Source of the DNA: Candidatus Poribacteria bacterium
GTDB lineage: Bacteria; Poribacteria; WGA-4E; WGA-3G
DNA: 64,000 bases
NCBI GenBank assembly: GCA_022394755.1
Contig: JAGFCA010000075.1
Location: 1-64,000 of the forward strand
Direction of reading: 5' to 3'
The notes below the pieces were generated by a model. That model saw only the letters and a list, made by a program, of their open reading frames with translations. It had not been told where the DNA came from and did not search any database. The position numbers and the translations under genes were made by a program. Of this stretch, positions 1 through 8,294 are shown piece after piece. Positions within the stretch are counted from its first letter, which is position 1, and each line of letters begins with the position of its first letter.

Positions 1-1147
1 CTTCTAATTGCTACCTATAGTGTTGCCACTGTTGTTTAGTATGTATATAGTATAAGTTTCAATCTCGTAATCGAGAATCTTCTAATTGCTACTTGTGAGA
101 AATCAACCTTTAAACCGTGCATCATGAGTTTCAATCTCGTAATCGAGAATCTTCTAATTGCTACTCGTCGGTCTTGCGAAGATGCTTGCAACAGATCCTT
201 GTTTCAATCTCGTAATCGAGAATCTTCTAATTGCTACGCGGTGCTATGAATGCTGCACTAAATAACAAGTTTGGAAGTTTCAATCTCGTAATCGAGAATC
301 TTCTAATTGCTACATAATACACCAGACTTTTCAAAAATAACTAAGGATGCGATGGTTTCAATCTCGTAATCGAGAATCTTCTAATTGCTACTTGAGAAAT
401 AGTTTCAGGGTCACGGGCCCCTAACTCTTGACGTTTCAATCTCGTAATCGAGAATCTTCTAATTGCTACTTCAGAGCCATACATTGTTCTTCGTAATCCA
501 TAGAATTGAAGTTTCAATCTCGTAATCGAGAATCTTCTAATTGCTACGATGTACTTGCAATAATTGATTCTGATATATTTACACTGTTTCAATCTCGTAA
601 TCGAGAATCTTCTAATTGCTACGTTGGAAACGGAAAGGCATCAGTAAACGGTACATCCTTGTTTCAATCTCGTAATCGAGAATCTTCTAATTGCTACTCA
701 CAACAAACGCATCGTATAACTCGTTGTCCCTAATAGGTTTCAATCTCGTAATCGAGAATCTTCTAATTGCTACACTAGGATAGCATAGGATAGCATAGGA
801 TAAGCAAGGATGTTTCAATCTCGTAATCGAGAATCTTCTAATTGCTACCTTGCGCAAATGTCAAAAGGCGACGATGTCTTGGTAATTGTTTCAATCTCGT
901 AATCGAGAATCTTCTAATTGCTACTATATCAACCTAAATATTAAAGTTGATATAATGTATTGTTTCAATCTCGTAATCGAGAATCTTCTAATTGCTACGC
1001 ACACAATATGATTTGGATTCAACAATTGAATCTTGTTTCAATCTCGTAATCGAGAATCTTCTAATTGCTACCCACTGTAACAGTTCTGTTTCCGTATTCG
1101 CTTGTGGTTGGTTTCAATCTCGTAATCGAGAATCTTCTAATTGCTAC
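1..1147 (-). CRISPR. CRISPR array, 15 full repeats plus one partial, continues left of window
   Basis: A 37-nt repeat recurs without visible variation at 56, 128, 201, 277, 355, 433, 511, 586, 661, 737, 812, 888, 962, 1035 and 1111. Its last 14 nt are at 1-14, so the array runs off the left edge. Spacers are 35-41 nt. The repeat holds a 5-bp stem (TCTCG, loop TAAT, CGAGA). On the minus strand each repeat ends in ATTGAAAC, the usual 8-nt 5' handle of Cas6-processed crRNAs, so the array is probably transcribed leftward, in the same direction as the cas genes, with the newest spacers near 1111. The ORFs called across it are repeat artefacts. Confidence 0.98.
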
Positions 1148-1347
1148 TGTCCCTGTCTGCATCTCTTACGGGTCTTACCTTAATAATAGGTGATTCCGTG
1201 AGCGAATGAATTCTTATGTAATAAAATGTATATGAATCTACATATAATTTTCTTAAGTCAGTGTTCATAAGTGTTTATAGGCAACTATGAGCGACATGGA
1301 AAATATGGTCTTCAAACGCTCATAGACTCTATAATTCCTATACTATA
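1148..1347 (-). promoter_or_regulatory. CRISPR leader region
   Basis: This AT-rich 200-bp gap lies between the cas2 stop and the leader-proximal repeat, where a leader is expected if the array is read on the minus strand. It contains a perfect 9-bp inverted repeat, CTATGAGCG (1285-1293) and CGCTCATAG (1317-1325), separated by 23 nt. Short TATAC/TATAG tandem repeats at 1338-1356 overlap the end of cas2. No further repeat copy is present. Its role as leader is inferred from position and repeat polarity. Confidence 0.65.
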
Positions 1348-1620
1348 CTATACTATATAAGAATCATTTTCAAGTTCTTTATCTAACCCTATACGTTCAA
1401 TCTGTTTTTCACATGCTGCACAGATATGATAAAAGGTTATCGTATCCTCATCCATATCCATTGCTTTTCCAAGTCTATCATGCAAACGTAAGTATGAAAG
1501 TTTATCAATGTTACACTCAAATACACTATACTGAACACGTTTGCCAAAATCTTTCAGTATCTTAGCAACTTTGTTACGACGTTTATCCTCAGTAATATCA
1601 TAAGCAATTGTATAATGCAT
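1348..1620 (-). CDS. cas2: CRISPR-associated endonuclease Cas2
   Basis: 90 aa, normal for Cas2, the dimeric ferredoxin-fold partner of Cas1 in the spacer integration complex. The N-terminus (YTIAYDITEDKRRNKVAKIL) matches the family pattern of a first beta strand ending in a conserved Asp followed by a basic helix. RVQYSVFEC is the typical second strand. The ATG is preceded by a strong AGGAGG ribosome binding site. It is the last gene of the cas operon, 97 bp after the cas4-cas1 stop. The stop codon lies within TATAG repeats. Confidence 0.96.
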   Translation of the reverse strand: MHYTIAYDITEDKRRNKVAKILKDFGKRVQYSVFECNIDKLSYLRLHDRLGKAMDMDEDTITFYHICAACEKQIERIGLDKELENDSYIV

Positions 1621-1717
1621 ATACTTCGCCTCCTAACATTCAACTTTCCTTTTCTTGTATCCTTTCCTTCCTCAATCCTTCTTCAAAACCTACAATCCTA
1701 CATTCCTTACCAAATTA

Positions 1718-3355
1718 TTACTTTACAGTGAGTGGTGTATATTCTTCAATTTCCCCCGTAAGATACTTAGCTAACAAACGCACTTGTAATTCCATTACTC
1801 TACGGAATGTAAGTTTGTATTTAAACACTGGATGGGTGATAGTCTCATTCTTACGGGTTTCGTAAGCAGCATAGAAGGTTTTACGAGATTTATCATTCAG
1901 AAACCAGCCTCCGTGTGATTGAGTAAAATCTTCTGGTTTTATACGTCTATTATTGATTAAAGTTATCACAACAGAGTCAGCAATAATGGGACGAAATTCT
2001 TCCATAAGATCAAGCGCAAGACTTGGTTTACCATACTTAAGTTGATGATATAATCCTATATAAGGATCAAGCCCAACCGTCTGAATCGCTGAACTTATAT
2101 CGGCAGTAAGTAAGGAATATGCAAAACTCAACATTGCATTCGTAGGGTCTGCTGGTGGTCTTCGACTCCTTTTCTCAAAATCAAATCCCATACCATCTTT
2201 TAACATAAATGTAAATGATCTGAAATATGCTGCTGAAGCGTTTCCTTCTAATCCTAATAATTCTGTTATTTCCGTTGCAGTTTCAACCCGTTTTTCCATC
2301 GTTTGGATAGATTTTATATTGTCAAGTAATGGTGTAAGGGTTGGGTCAGTATCATTCTCTGCTTGCCATTTCCTGCGTTGGAGTGTTGTCCGCATATTTG
2401 CTATTTTCCCATGTATAAATGACTTGGAAAGATTAAGACATGCATTGGTATCATTGGCAACCCTATGTTGGGCATGACGCAGAATAGAATTGCGGGAAAC
2501 TTGTGGTGTTAATGCACCGTGATATCGTCCATAAGCTGAGAGAAACACCACAGGAATGCCTTCATGTAAAAGTGTTTGCATGGCTGGTGTTGTTATGTTA
2601 ACATTTCCTGAAATTACGACTTGTCCAAGATGAATTAATGGAATATCGCGTATTACCTCATTTTCTTTTACCACAAGAATTCTTTCACCTGTTTTTTTAA
2701 TAGCACATCCCTGTTCATCAATATAAAGTATATTATCAATACCGAGTGCAGGTTTAATTCGTTTGGGTCGTTCATCCAATTCATTCAAGAAAGCTATTTC
2801 ATCTGGTAGACAGATGGGACGAACACTACATCCATTGCAACGATTATCATGAACTGGTTTCGGAATCTTTTGTGTTTCTAAGAGTGAATGAGCTTCAGTT
2901 ACACAACGAAGTGTTGTCTCACGTAATTCTTTATTGAAGAGAACTTTTCGTCTACGTTTTGAACCTATATAATACATATATCCATGTGGAATAGATTTTC
3001 CAGTTTTTTCCTCTAACAACAATCCTTGTAAACAGAGTTGTACCTGATCGTTTAGCCAATCACCCACACCTGCTTTTTTATATTCAACTGGATAAAGCGT
3101 ATCGCCTTTTTCTTCTACAAGATCGGTGAATCCAGAAATACCCAAAGAGTCGGATGCAAGATATTGACGTCGAGATATGATTCTATCACCTTTCTTTCGA
3201 TCTGTAACCTCTGTATGGACGTTTTCATGTTTGATTTTACCTTCCTCAACATGCTCGTTTATGACTTGGTGGCCTTCAATAGTTTCATAATAGAACCGTC
3301 GAGGACAAAAGACATAAGTATTTATTTGTGATATTGGTATGTATGTTTCTGACAT
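1718..3355 (-). CDS. cas4-cas1: Cas4-Cas1 fusion, spacer acquisition protein
   Basis: 545 aa. Residues 1-200 look like a Cas4 RecB-type nuclease: C17, a D78...E91-x-K93 nuclease core (VEYKKAG), and an iron-sulfur cysteine cluster C173, C176, C182. From about residue 205 the chain is Cas1: IPLIHLGQVVISG, then a helical domain with GLEGNASAAY, GLYHQLKYGK and DLMEEFRP supplying the expected Glu, His and Glu metal ligands. Cas4 selects and trims prespacers by PAM and Cas1 integrates them with Cas2, so the fusion couples both steps. The ATG follows AAAGGA and lies 12 bp after the cas6 stop. Such fusions are best known from type I-G (former I-U), so one in a type I-D locus is notable. Confidence 0.95.
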   Translation of the reverse strand: MSETYIPISQINTYVFCPRRFYYETIEGHQVINEHVEEGKIKHENVHTEVTDRKKGDRIISRRQYLASDSLGISGFTDLVEEKGDTLYPVEYKKAGVGDWLNDQVQLCLQGLLLEEKTGKSIPHGYMYYIGSKRRRKVLFNKELRETTLRCVTEAHSLLETQKIPKPVHDNRCNGCSVRPICLPDEIAFLNELDERPKRIKPALGIDNILYIDEQGCAIKKTGERILVVKENEVIRDIPLIHLGQVVISGNVNITTPAMQTLLHEGIPVVFLSAYGRYHGALTPQVSRNSILRHAQHRVANDTNACLNLSKSFIHGKIANMRTTLQRRKWQAENDTDPTLTPLLDNIKSIQTMEKRVETATEITELLGLEGNASAAYFRSFTFMLKDGMGFDFEKRSRRPPADPTNAMLSFAYSLLTADISSAIQTVGLDPYIGLYHQLKYGKPSLALDLMEEFRPIIADSVVITLINNRRIKPEDFTQSHGGWFLNDKSRKTFYAAYETRKNETITHPVFKYKLTFRRVMELQVRLLAKYLTGEIEEYTPLTVK

Positions 3356-3367
3356 CAGAGATTTCCT

Positions 3368-4198
3368 TTATTCTGCGCGCTGTGTCTGTCCCATTCCCAT
3401 TGTAGTTTTATATCCTGTTCCACAATAGAAAGCAAAATTAGCCAGACAGTTCACGATACGGAGCAAATTTTCATCAATGGATTTATCTGGATAGAATACC
3501 CACGAACATGAACCTACCCATCCCGGTACAGTATGTTTACCGTAGTTGAGTCTTTTTGATCTTGTGTCAACTCTTGTTACTTGTCCGTATTCTCTTACAA
3601 AAGAAAGAATTTCATTTTTATCTAAATTAATAGGTGCAAAAGCGTTCCACTTATTCACCCAACTCTGATAACACCGTTCCATATCAATAGAGGCATCATC
3701 ACGGGTTTTTTCTCCTCGTGCAGTTAATCGTCGGAATGCTGTTGGTGAATAAAATCGGAAACTCATCTTATAATCTGTTTTTGCGGTTTGTATTAAATCG
3801 GGATATGTTGCACTTCCACTCCAATTTTGGTCTTCTGATGTGTGGGATACCAACTGCTTTACACTAAAGATTGCATCTCCTAACCGAATTGTAGGGAATG
3901 TTTGTGTGAGAAACGATTGTCCAAAGAATGTAAAGAGAGTATCATCCAGAAATGTGAATCTGAGTTTACAATCTGTACCGGCACGTATGTACAGAAAGTC
4001 TCCACGTCTTTTACCTTCAGCGATAAGTGGTGAAACAGTGAACGGTTTTTGTGCTGAGGATGCATGTAGTTCTTTAGCGACTTTTGGATTGGTTTCTCGC
4101 ATGATGGATAAGAAGGCTGCATGTGCGTGGTGTCCCATTGTTGGTCGTAGGTTGACATCGGTTTCTGGTATGAGTGATATGAGTGTGCTAATTGGCAT
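3368..4198 (-). CDS. cas6: Cas6 pre-crRNA endoribonuclease
   Basis: 276 aa. The C-terminus carries the glycine-rich loop of Cas6 RAMP proteins (GTGYKTTMGMGQTQ). The N-terminal GHHAHAAFL segment offers histidines typical of Cas6 and related proteins. Cas6 cuts the CRISPR transcript within each repeat, leaving an 8-nt 5' handle; the ATTGAAAC end of the repeats in this window fits that. The gene sits between cas3' and cas4-cas1. The ATG has an upstream AAGGA. The overlapping plus-strand ORF at 3840-4202 is a shadow. Confidence 0.9.
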   Translation of the reverse strand: MPISTLISLIPETDVNLRPTMGHHAHAAFLSIMRETNPKVAKELHASSAQKPFTVSPLIAEGKRRGDFLYIRAGTDCKLRFTFLDDTLFTFFGQSFLTQTFPTIRLGDAIFSVKQLVSHTSEDQNWSGSATYPDLIQTAKTDYKMSFRFYSPTAFRRLTARGEKTRDDASIDMERCYQSWVNKWNAFAPINLDKNEILSFVREYGQVTRVDTRSKRLNYGKHTVPGWVGSCSWVFYPDKSIDENLLRIVNCLANFAFYCGTGYKTTMGMGQTQRAE

Positions 4199-4223
4199 TT
4201 GAGGATTCCTTATTTCTGTGTTC

Positions 4224-6524
4224 TTATTCAGTATTCATCCTTTCTTTATATTTCTCCTGTAACTCTGCATGGATTAGATATGCTTGGCTTCCCAAAATTA
4301 TCTTATAATCTTCATGTCCATCATTAAAAGTAACGGATAACGGATAGGAAATTAGTCTTTTAGTATCAAGAATGTTGTTAAGAACATGTCTATTCTTCAT
4401 TTTTGATAGCAAACATGTTACATATTTGTTTGTAAGGAAATTCTGCATTTTATTTGGAATAATTCCATTAGAATTCAATCTTAATCCTTTCAGTGCAGTA
4501 GGCTCCCAACAGTGTTGTTTTTCAAAAGAATCCTTGTCAATAGCATCGGCATTATACTCAAATGCTAACTTTGCTGATGATTCTTTACGTTGATCTATAC
4601 GTACATAGAAATCACAGAAATTACCCCAATCTCCTGTAAACTCGTGATACTGTTCTTTTGTTATTTTTTTAAAATCATAATACATTAAGATATGAAATAA
4701 GTCATATTCAGTATAGTTTGAATTGTATTGAAAAAAGTGATTTGGATCATAGATTGCACATCGGATACCTACGTTTGAATTTCGAAAACTGAAAAGTGAA
4801 TTAATAGGAGTAAATTTTTGCTGTGAATATTCAACCAAGTATTCTCTATTCGAACGATTCCTAACAAAATCTTTGATAGCCGCATTTAATTGTTCACTTG
4901 GTGTTTTCTCGAATTGTTCTAACGTTCCGTTGATCCAACATTGATGTCTGATATAACTCCACGCAACTGATTCCTGATCACGTTGAATGAATTTATCGTA
5001 ACGATTCTGTTCATGTGCCTTAATGACATTCTCATATTTTAAATGCCACTGAATCCTTTTCTTGAGTTCATCAAATGTAGTTTCACTCTCTGGAGCGTAT
5101 ACCTGTCGAATCTTATCATATACCTCCTTTACTCGATATTGATAGTCTTCTGAAACACGTTTTAAATGATGATAAAGTGGATAGAATGCTTCAAGAATTG
5201 CATAAGACTGAATATAATTATAAAAACGATTATCTTCACCAAGGGACGCCTTAACAAGATTGGTAAATTCCTGGCGATCATAACTATTCCCATCTTGTAA
5301 TTGTGAGAAGAGATTTCCTTGAATAAATGCATGTCCAATACTTTTCTGGGAGGTATCCTCCTTACCGAGTAGTCTACCAGCCCGTCCAATACGTTGTGTG
5401 AATTCTGAGCCATAAAGTGCATCAAAACAAACAAAATCGATATTTTGACTCTTTTTCTCTACCTTTTTGAAATTGTAACCAATATCTACTGTCGGGGTAG
5501 CAAGTACAAGTGGATAAATCAATGTAGCATCTGATCGTTCTTTTGAACTTACAGCCCCAGTAATCAATCCAATTTTTTTATTCAATCCCGTTTTCTTTAA
5601 TCCGTGATTAATGTCCGTAATGGTTCGTAGTGAGCTGCTAATTATTGCGCCTTCCTTACCAGAAATGAGTAATTCCGTAACTAATTCAGGACGTGTTTTG
5701 AGTGAATCATGAATCTTGTTACTATGAATATTTAATTCAATTTCGGATAATGTCTGTACATTCTCATAACTATCACTCTTATCAGGTTCATTATCTGGAC
5801 TAACAAGCTTATATTTCAAGTCTATCCTATCAAGATATCTAAACATTTCTTCATCAGGAGTTGCCGAGAGAAGGCATATTTTACGTCCAGCACCATTGAA
5901 GTATCCATACTCCTTTGAGAAAATGAAGAACATTAGGAAATTCGCAAATTGTTTGGCGTCATAATAGTGAAACTCGTCAATTACGATGTAATTAAATTTA
6001 ACAAGAAAATCTTGGAATAGATTTGCACTATCGGTATCGGAGTAGCGACAAAAGAAACAGAGATAAAAAATATCAGGATTTGTAACAATAATCTGATTCT
6101 TTTTATTACTTGAATTTGAGAAGTTAATAATCTCATGTAATTTTCTTGGATTTCTTACAGTATATCCAGGATCAAAAGCGGTCTCAAATTCACGAAGTGT
6201 CTTACCAGTAATTTCAGATACATTAAAACTCAGATCATGTTCTTGAACAAATTCTCGGATATCATCGGTATGTTGACGGATCAACTCATTTGTCGGTGCA
6301 ATGAATAAAACATTTTCATTATCACCTTTTAGGTCGAACAGTCGAAGTAATGAAGCTTGGGTTTTTCCAGTTCCTGTGTTATAGGTGTTAATAACGAGAT
6401 CATTATCCTTAAGTTCATCGTATGTACGTTGTTGATGATAAAGTGGTGGATATTTTAAACCAAATTCATTTGATGGATTAATCTTTTCATAACCTGCATT
6501 CAAGGTAACTGTAATTTCTGGCAT
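4224..6524 (-). CDS. cas3': Type I-D CRISPR helicase Cas3'
   Basis: 766 aa superfamily 2 helicase. Walker A is NTGTGKT, the DEAH-like box is IDEFHYYD, motif III is LLSATPDEE and motif VI is QRIGRAGR. There is no HD nuclease domain, which fits type I-D, where the helicase (Cas3') is separate and the HD nuclease is in Cas10d. It would unwind target DNA after Cascade binding. I take the ATG at 6524 (protein begins MPEITVTLNAGYEK): AGGA lies about 8 nt upstream, and the longer reading from 6629 would overlap csc1 by 59 bp. In the best-studied I-D loci cas3' is first; here it follows csc1. Confidence 0.93.
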   Translation of the reverse strand: MPEITVTLNAGYEKINPSNEFGLKYPPLYHQQRTYDELKDNDLVINTYNTGTGKTQASLLRLFDLKGDNENVLFIAPTNELIRQHTDDIREFVQEHDLSFNVSEITGKTLREFETAFDPGYTVRNPRKLHEIINFSNSSNKKNQIIVTNPDIFYLCFFCRYSDTDSANLFQDFLVKFNYIVIDEFHYYDAKQFANFLMFFIFSKEYGYFNGAGRKICLLSATPDEEMFRYLDRIDLKYKLVSPDNEPDKSDSYENVQTLSEIELNIHSNKIHDSLKTRPELVTELLISGKEGAIISSSLRTITDINHGLKKTGLNKKIGLITGAVSSKERSDATLIYPLVLATPTVDIGYNFKKVEKKSQNIDFVCFDALYGSEFTQRIGRAGRLLGKEDTSQKSIGHAFIQGNLFSQLQDGNSYDRQEFTNLVKASLGEDNRFYNYIQSYAILEAFYPLYHHLKRVSEDYQYRVKEVYDKIRQVYAPESETTFDELKKRIQWHLKYENVIKAHEQNRYDKFIQRDQESVAWSYIRHQCWINGTLEQFEKTPSEQLNAAIKDFVRNRSNREYLVEYSQQKFTPINSLFSFRNSNVGIRCAIYDPNHFFQYNSNYTEYDLFHILMYYDFKKITKEQYHEFTGDWGNFCDFYVRIDQRKESSAKLAFEYNADAIDKDSFEKQHCWEPTALKGLRLNSNGIIPNKMQNFLTNKYVTCLLSKMKNRHVLNNILDTKRLISYPLSVTFNDGHEDYKIILGSQAYLIHAELQEKYKERMNTE

Positions 6525-6570
6525 TATGAGAATCCTGATTAATGTTGTTTGTTGATTAAACAATAAGAGC

Positions 6571-7287
6571 TTAAAAGTTAGTATAAAATTGCATACCTGC
6601 AGGTAAATGGGTTTTATCGTCATCTGCAAGTTGATAGAAATTTCCTGATATCTGTACTTGCCGAATCAACGGAGTTGGACGAATGTTTAGCAAATCAAAC
6701 ATACCAATATGTGTATCAGGTGGTAAGTCATTTGGATTTAAATAATGACTGTAGGTCAAGTCCTGTTTATGGACTTCATGATAGTTCTGTTTATAAGCGG
6801 AAATTTTGGTTTTACTCATAAATTTACCGAGACGGATATACCGTGGTATTCTCAACTCTTCCTGACTTGTAAGAAAGAATACACCTTTGTTTCCAATTGA
6901 AAGCAGTTTGATTCTACCTATCTGTGGAAAATTTGTTGGTCGCGCTCTTAACTTTGGATTAGAAATGCGATCCCGATTAGCTGAGATCGCATTTTGTTCC
7001 ATCTGATACCAATATGAATCAGAGAGCGCGTTAAATTGTACTACCGTGAATTTCGGTTCTTCGGTCAAGGTGCCAGGTGTAACATAGATACCTGAACTAT
7101 TGAGTGTTCCTAAATCGTTGGCGTATGTAATTTCAGCGTCATTGTAGTAACCAGTACGACATAACCCGAGAGCATAGGTAAGTGCATAATTGCCTATGAC
7201 CGCCTCTGTTTGGAAGAAATTGTTAATCTCACGACTGGCAAAAAAGAGGTTTTCCATGAGCTGAAACTCACAACGATAAATATACAT
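6571..7287 (-). CDS. csc1: Csc1 (Cas5d), type I-D Cascade subunit
   Basis: 238 aa. It lies between csc2 and cas3' and has the size and N-terminal pattern of Csc1 (MYIYRCEFQL followed by SREI and a GNYALTYALG segment, then a Tyr-rich middle). Csc1 is the Cas5-type RAMP that caps the 5' handle of crRNA in I-D Cascade. Identification rests on weak sequence similarity plus strong gene context: csc2 on one side, the I-D helicase on the other, cas10d upstream. The gap to csc2 is 26 bp, which suggests co-transcription. Confidence 0.87.
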   Translation of the reverse strand: MYIYRCEFQLMENLFFASREINNFFQTEAVIGNYALTYALGLCRTGYYNDAEITYANDLGTLNSSGIYVTPGTLTEEPKFTVVQFNALSDSYWYQMEQNAISANRDRISNPKLRARPTNFPQIGRIKLLSIGNKGVFFLTSQEELRIPRYIRLGKFMSKTKISAYKQNYHEVHKQDLTYSHYLNPNDLPPDTHIGMFDLLNIRPTPLIRQVQISGNFYQLADDDKTHLPAGMQFYTNF

Positions 7288-7313
7288 GAGATACCTCCTA
7301 TCAAAGAATTGGA

Positions 7314-8294
7314 TTACTCATTTGAATAAAGTTGAGTAATATCTGTTAATAGGCTTTTCACTTTCTCAGGTGAAGCGTATGTCTGCTGTATATCCTCAAT
7401 TAATGTCGTGACTTCTGATTCACTGAGTATTTCAAGGTTGCCTATTACTTCGTGTGATAATTTCTCCACTGCAGTAATAATTTCTGATTTAACTTGCTGT
7501 TCATTAAGTGGGAATTTTCTGTTATCTGCTCCCAGTTGGTCATAAACAGTTTGGGTCAATTCCAGATTGCTAAATAGTTCACAATCACTGAATATGGCAC
7601 CGATGAGGGTGTTCCTCATTTTTCCAAGACGAGAGGATATCGCACCGTAACGACGACTACGTAGTATATTCGCTATAACATAATGTATTTCAATTGCAGT
7701 CAAGTCTTTCAGTGTCTGCATGTCTATAAACATAGTCTCAGGTTTAACATATTCATCATCTTGAATACTCGAAGATGCCTCTTTGGTAACTGGATCACGC
7801 ATCGTATTATTATCGTAGAGTGCGTTAAATGTCCTTTTTGCGGTAACTGACTGATAGGACAAAAGACTAAATGCATCATCGGTAATTACACGAGATTTTT
7901 GTGCACCACCACCACCAACAGCATATCCGTAGATCATACAATCTGCACATATACCACAAGGTTTATTACGATTTAATGCACAGATGTCCTCCTCATCTCC
8001 CTCTCTCGCACCACCTGAGTAGAGGAGAAGGTTATGTTGCCGTAATAGTTCACGACCTGTCCTACGTTCAACAGCTGTCTGTTTACGTTTGCTAATTGTG
8101 ACTCGTGAGATAGGGTCGTCGGAATTCACACCAGGGTGAACAGAATCTTTACTCAATCCCTCGCCTGAACCTTCAGTTCGAAAAATCATCTCTGATTCTG
8201 CCTTCCGTAAAACAATTAGTGTAAGGTATCGGCTTTGCGGGAAGTTTTCGTATTTATCAACTATGTAGTTAGTATATTTCTCAAGAGTAGTCAT
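7314..8294 (-). CDS. csc2: Csc2 (Cas7d), type I-D Cascade backbone
   Basis: 326 aa. It shows the features of the Csc2 Cas7-like backbone: an N-terminal RAMP strand (RYLTLIVLRKAESEMIFRTE), an SRVTISKRKQTAVERRTGRE segment, and a cysteine cluster (CALNRNKPCGICADCMIYG) resembling the zinc-binding insertion of I-D Cas7. Multiple copies line the crRNA spacer. Its start overlaps the cas10d stop by 4 nt (ATGA), so the two are translationally coupled. Confidence 0.95.
   Translation of the reverse strand: MTTLEKYTNYIVDKYENFPQSRYLTLIVLRKAESEMIFRTEGSGEGLSKDSVHPGVNSDDPISRVTISKRKQTAVERRTGRELLRQHNLLLYSGGAREGDEEDICALNRNKPCGICADCMIYGYAVGGGGAQKSRVITDDAFSLLSYQSVTAKRTFNALYDNNTMRDPVTKEASSSIQDDEYVKPETMFIDMQTLKDLTAIEIHYVIANILRSRRYGAISSRLGKMRNTLIGAIFSDCELFSNLELTQTVYDQLGADNRKFPLNEQQVKSEIITAVEKLSHEVIGNLEILSESEVTTLIEDIQQTYASPEKVKSLLTDITQLYSNE

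Noticed and set aside
341..1183. ORFs with repeated RRFSITRL or FQSRNRESSNCY segments
   Set aside because: They are translations of the CRISPR repeats and not genes.
1148..1190. Possible extra spacer and degenerate terminal repeat at the right end of the array
   Set aside because: No repeat-like sequence follows 1147 for at least 150 bp, and the polarity of the repeat makes this the leader side.
3840..4202. 120-aa plus-strand ORF
   Set aside because: Lies wholly antisense to cas6, without a ribosome binding site.
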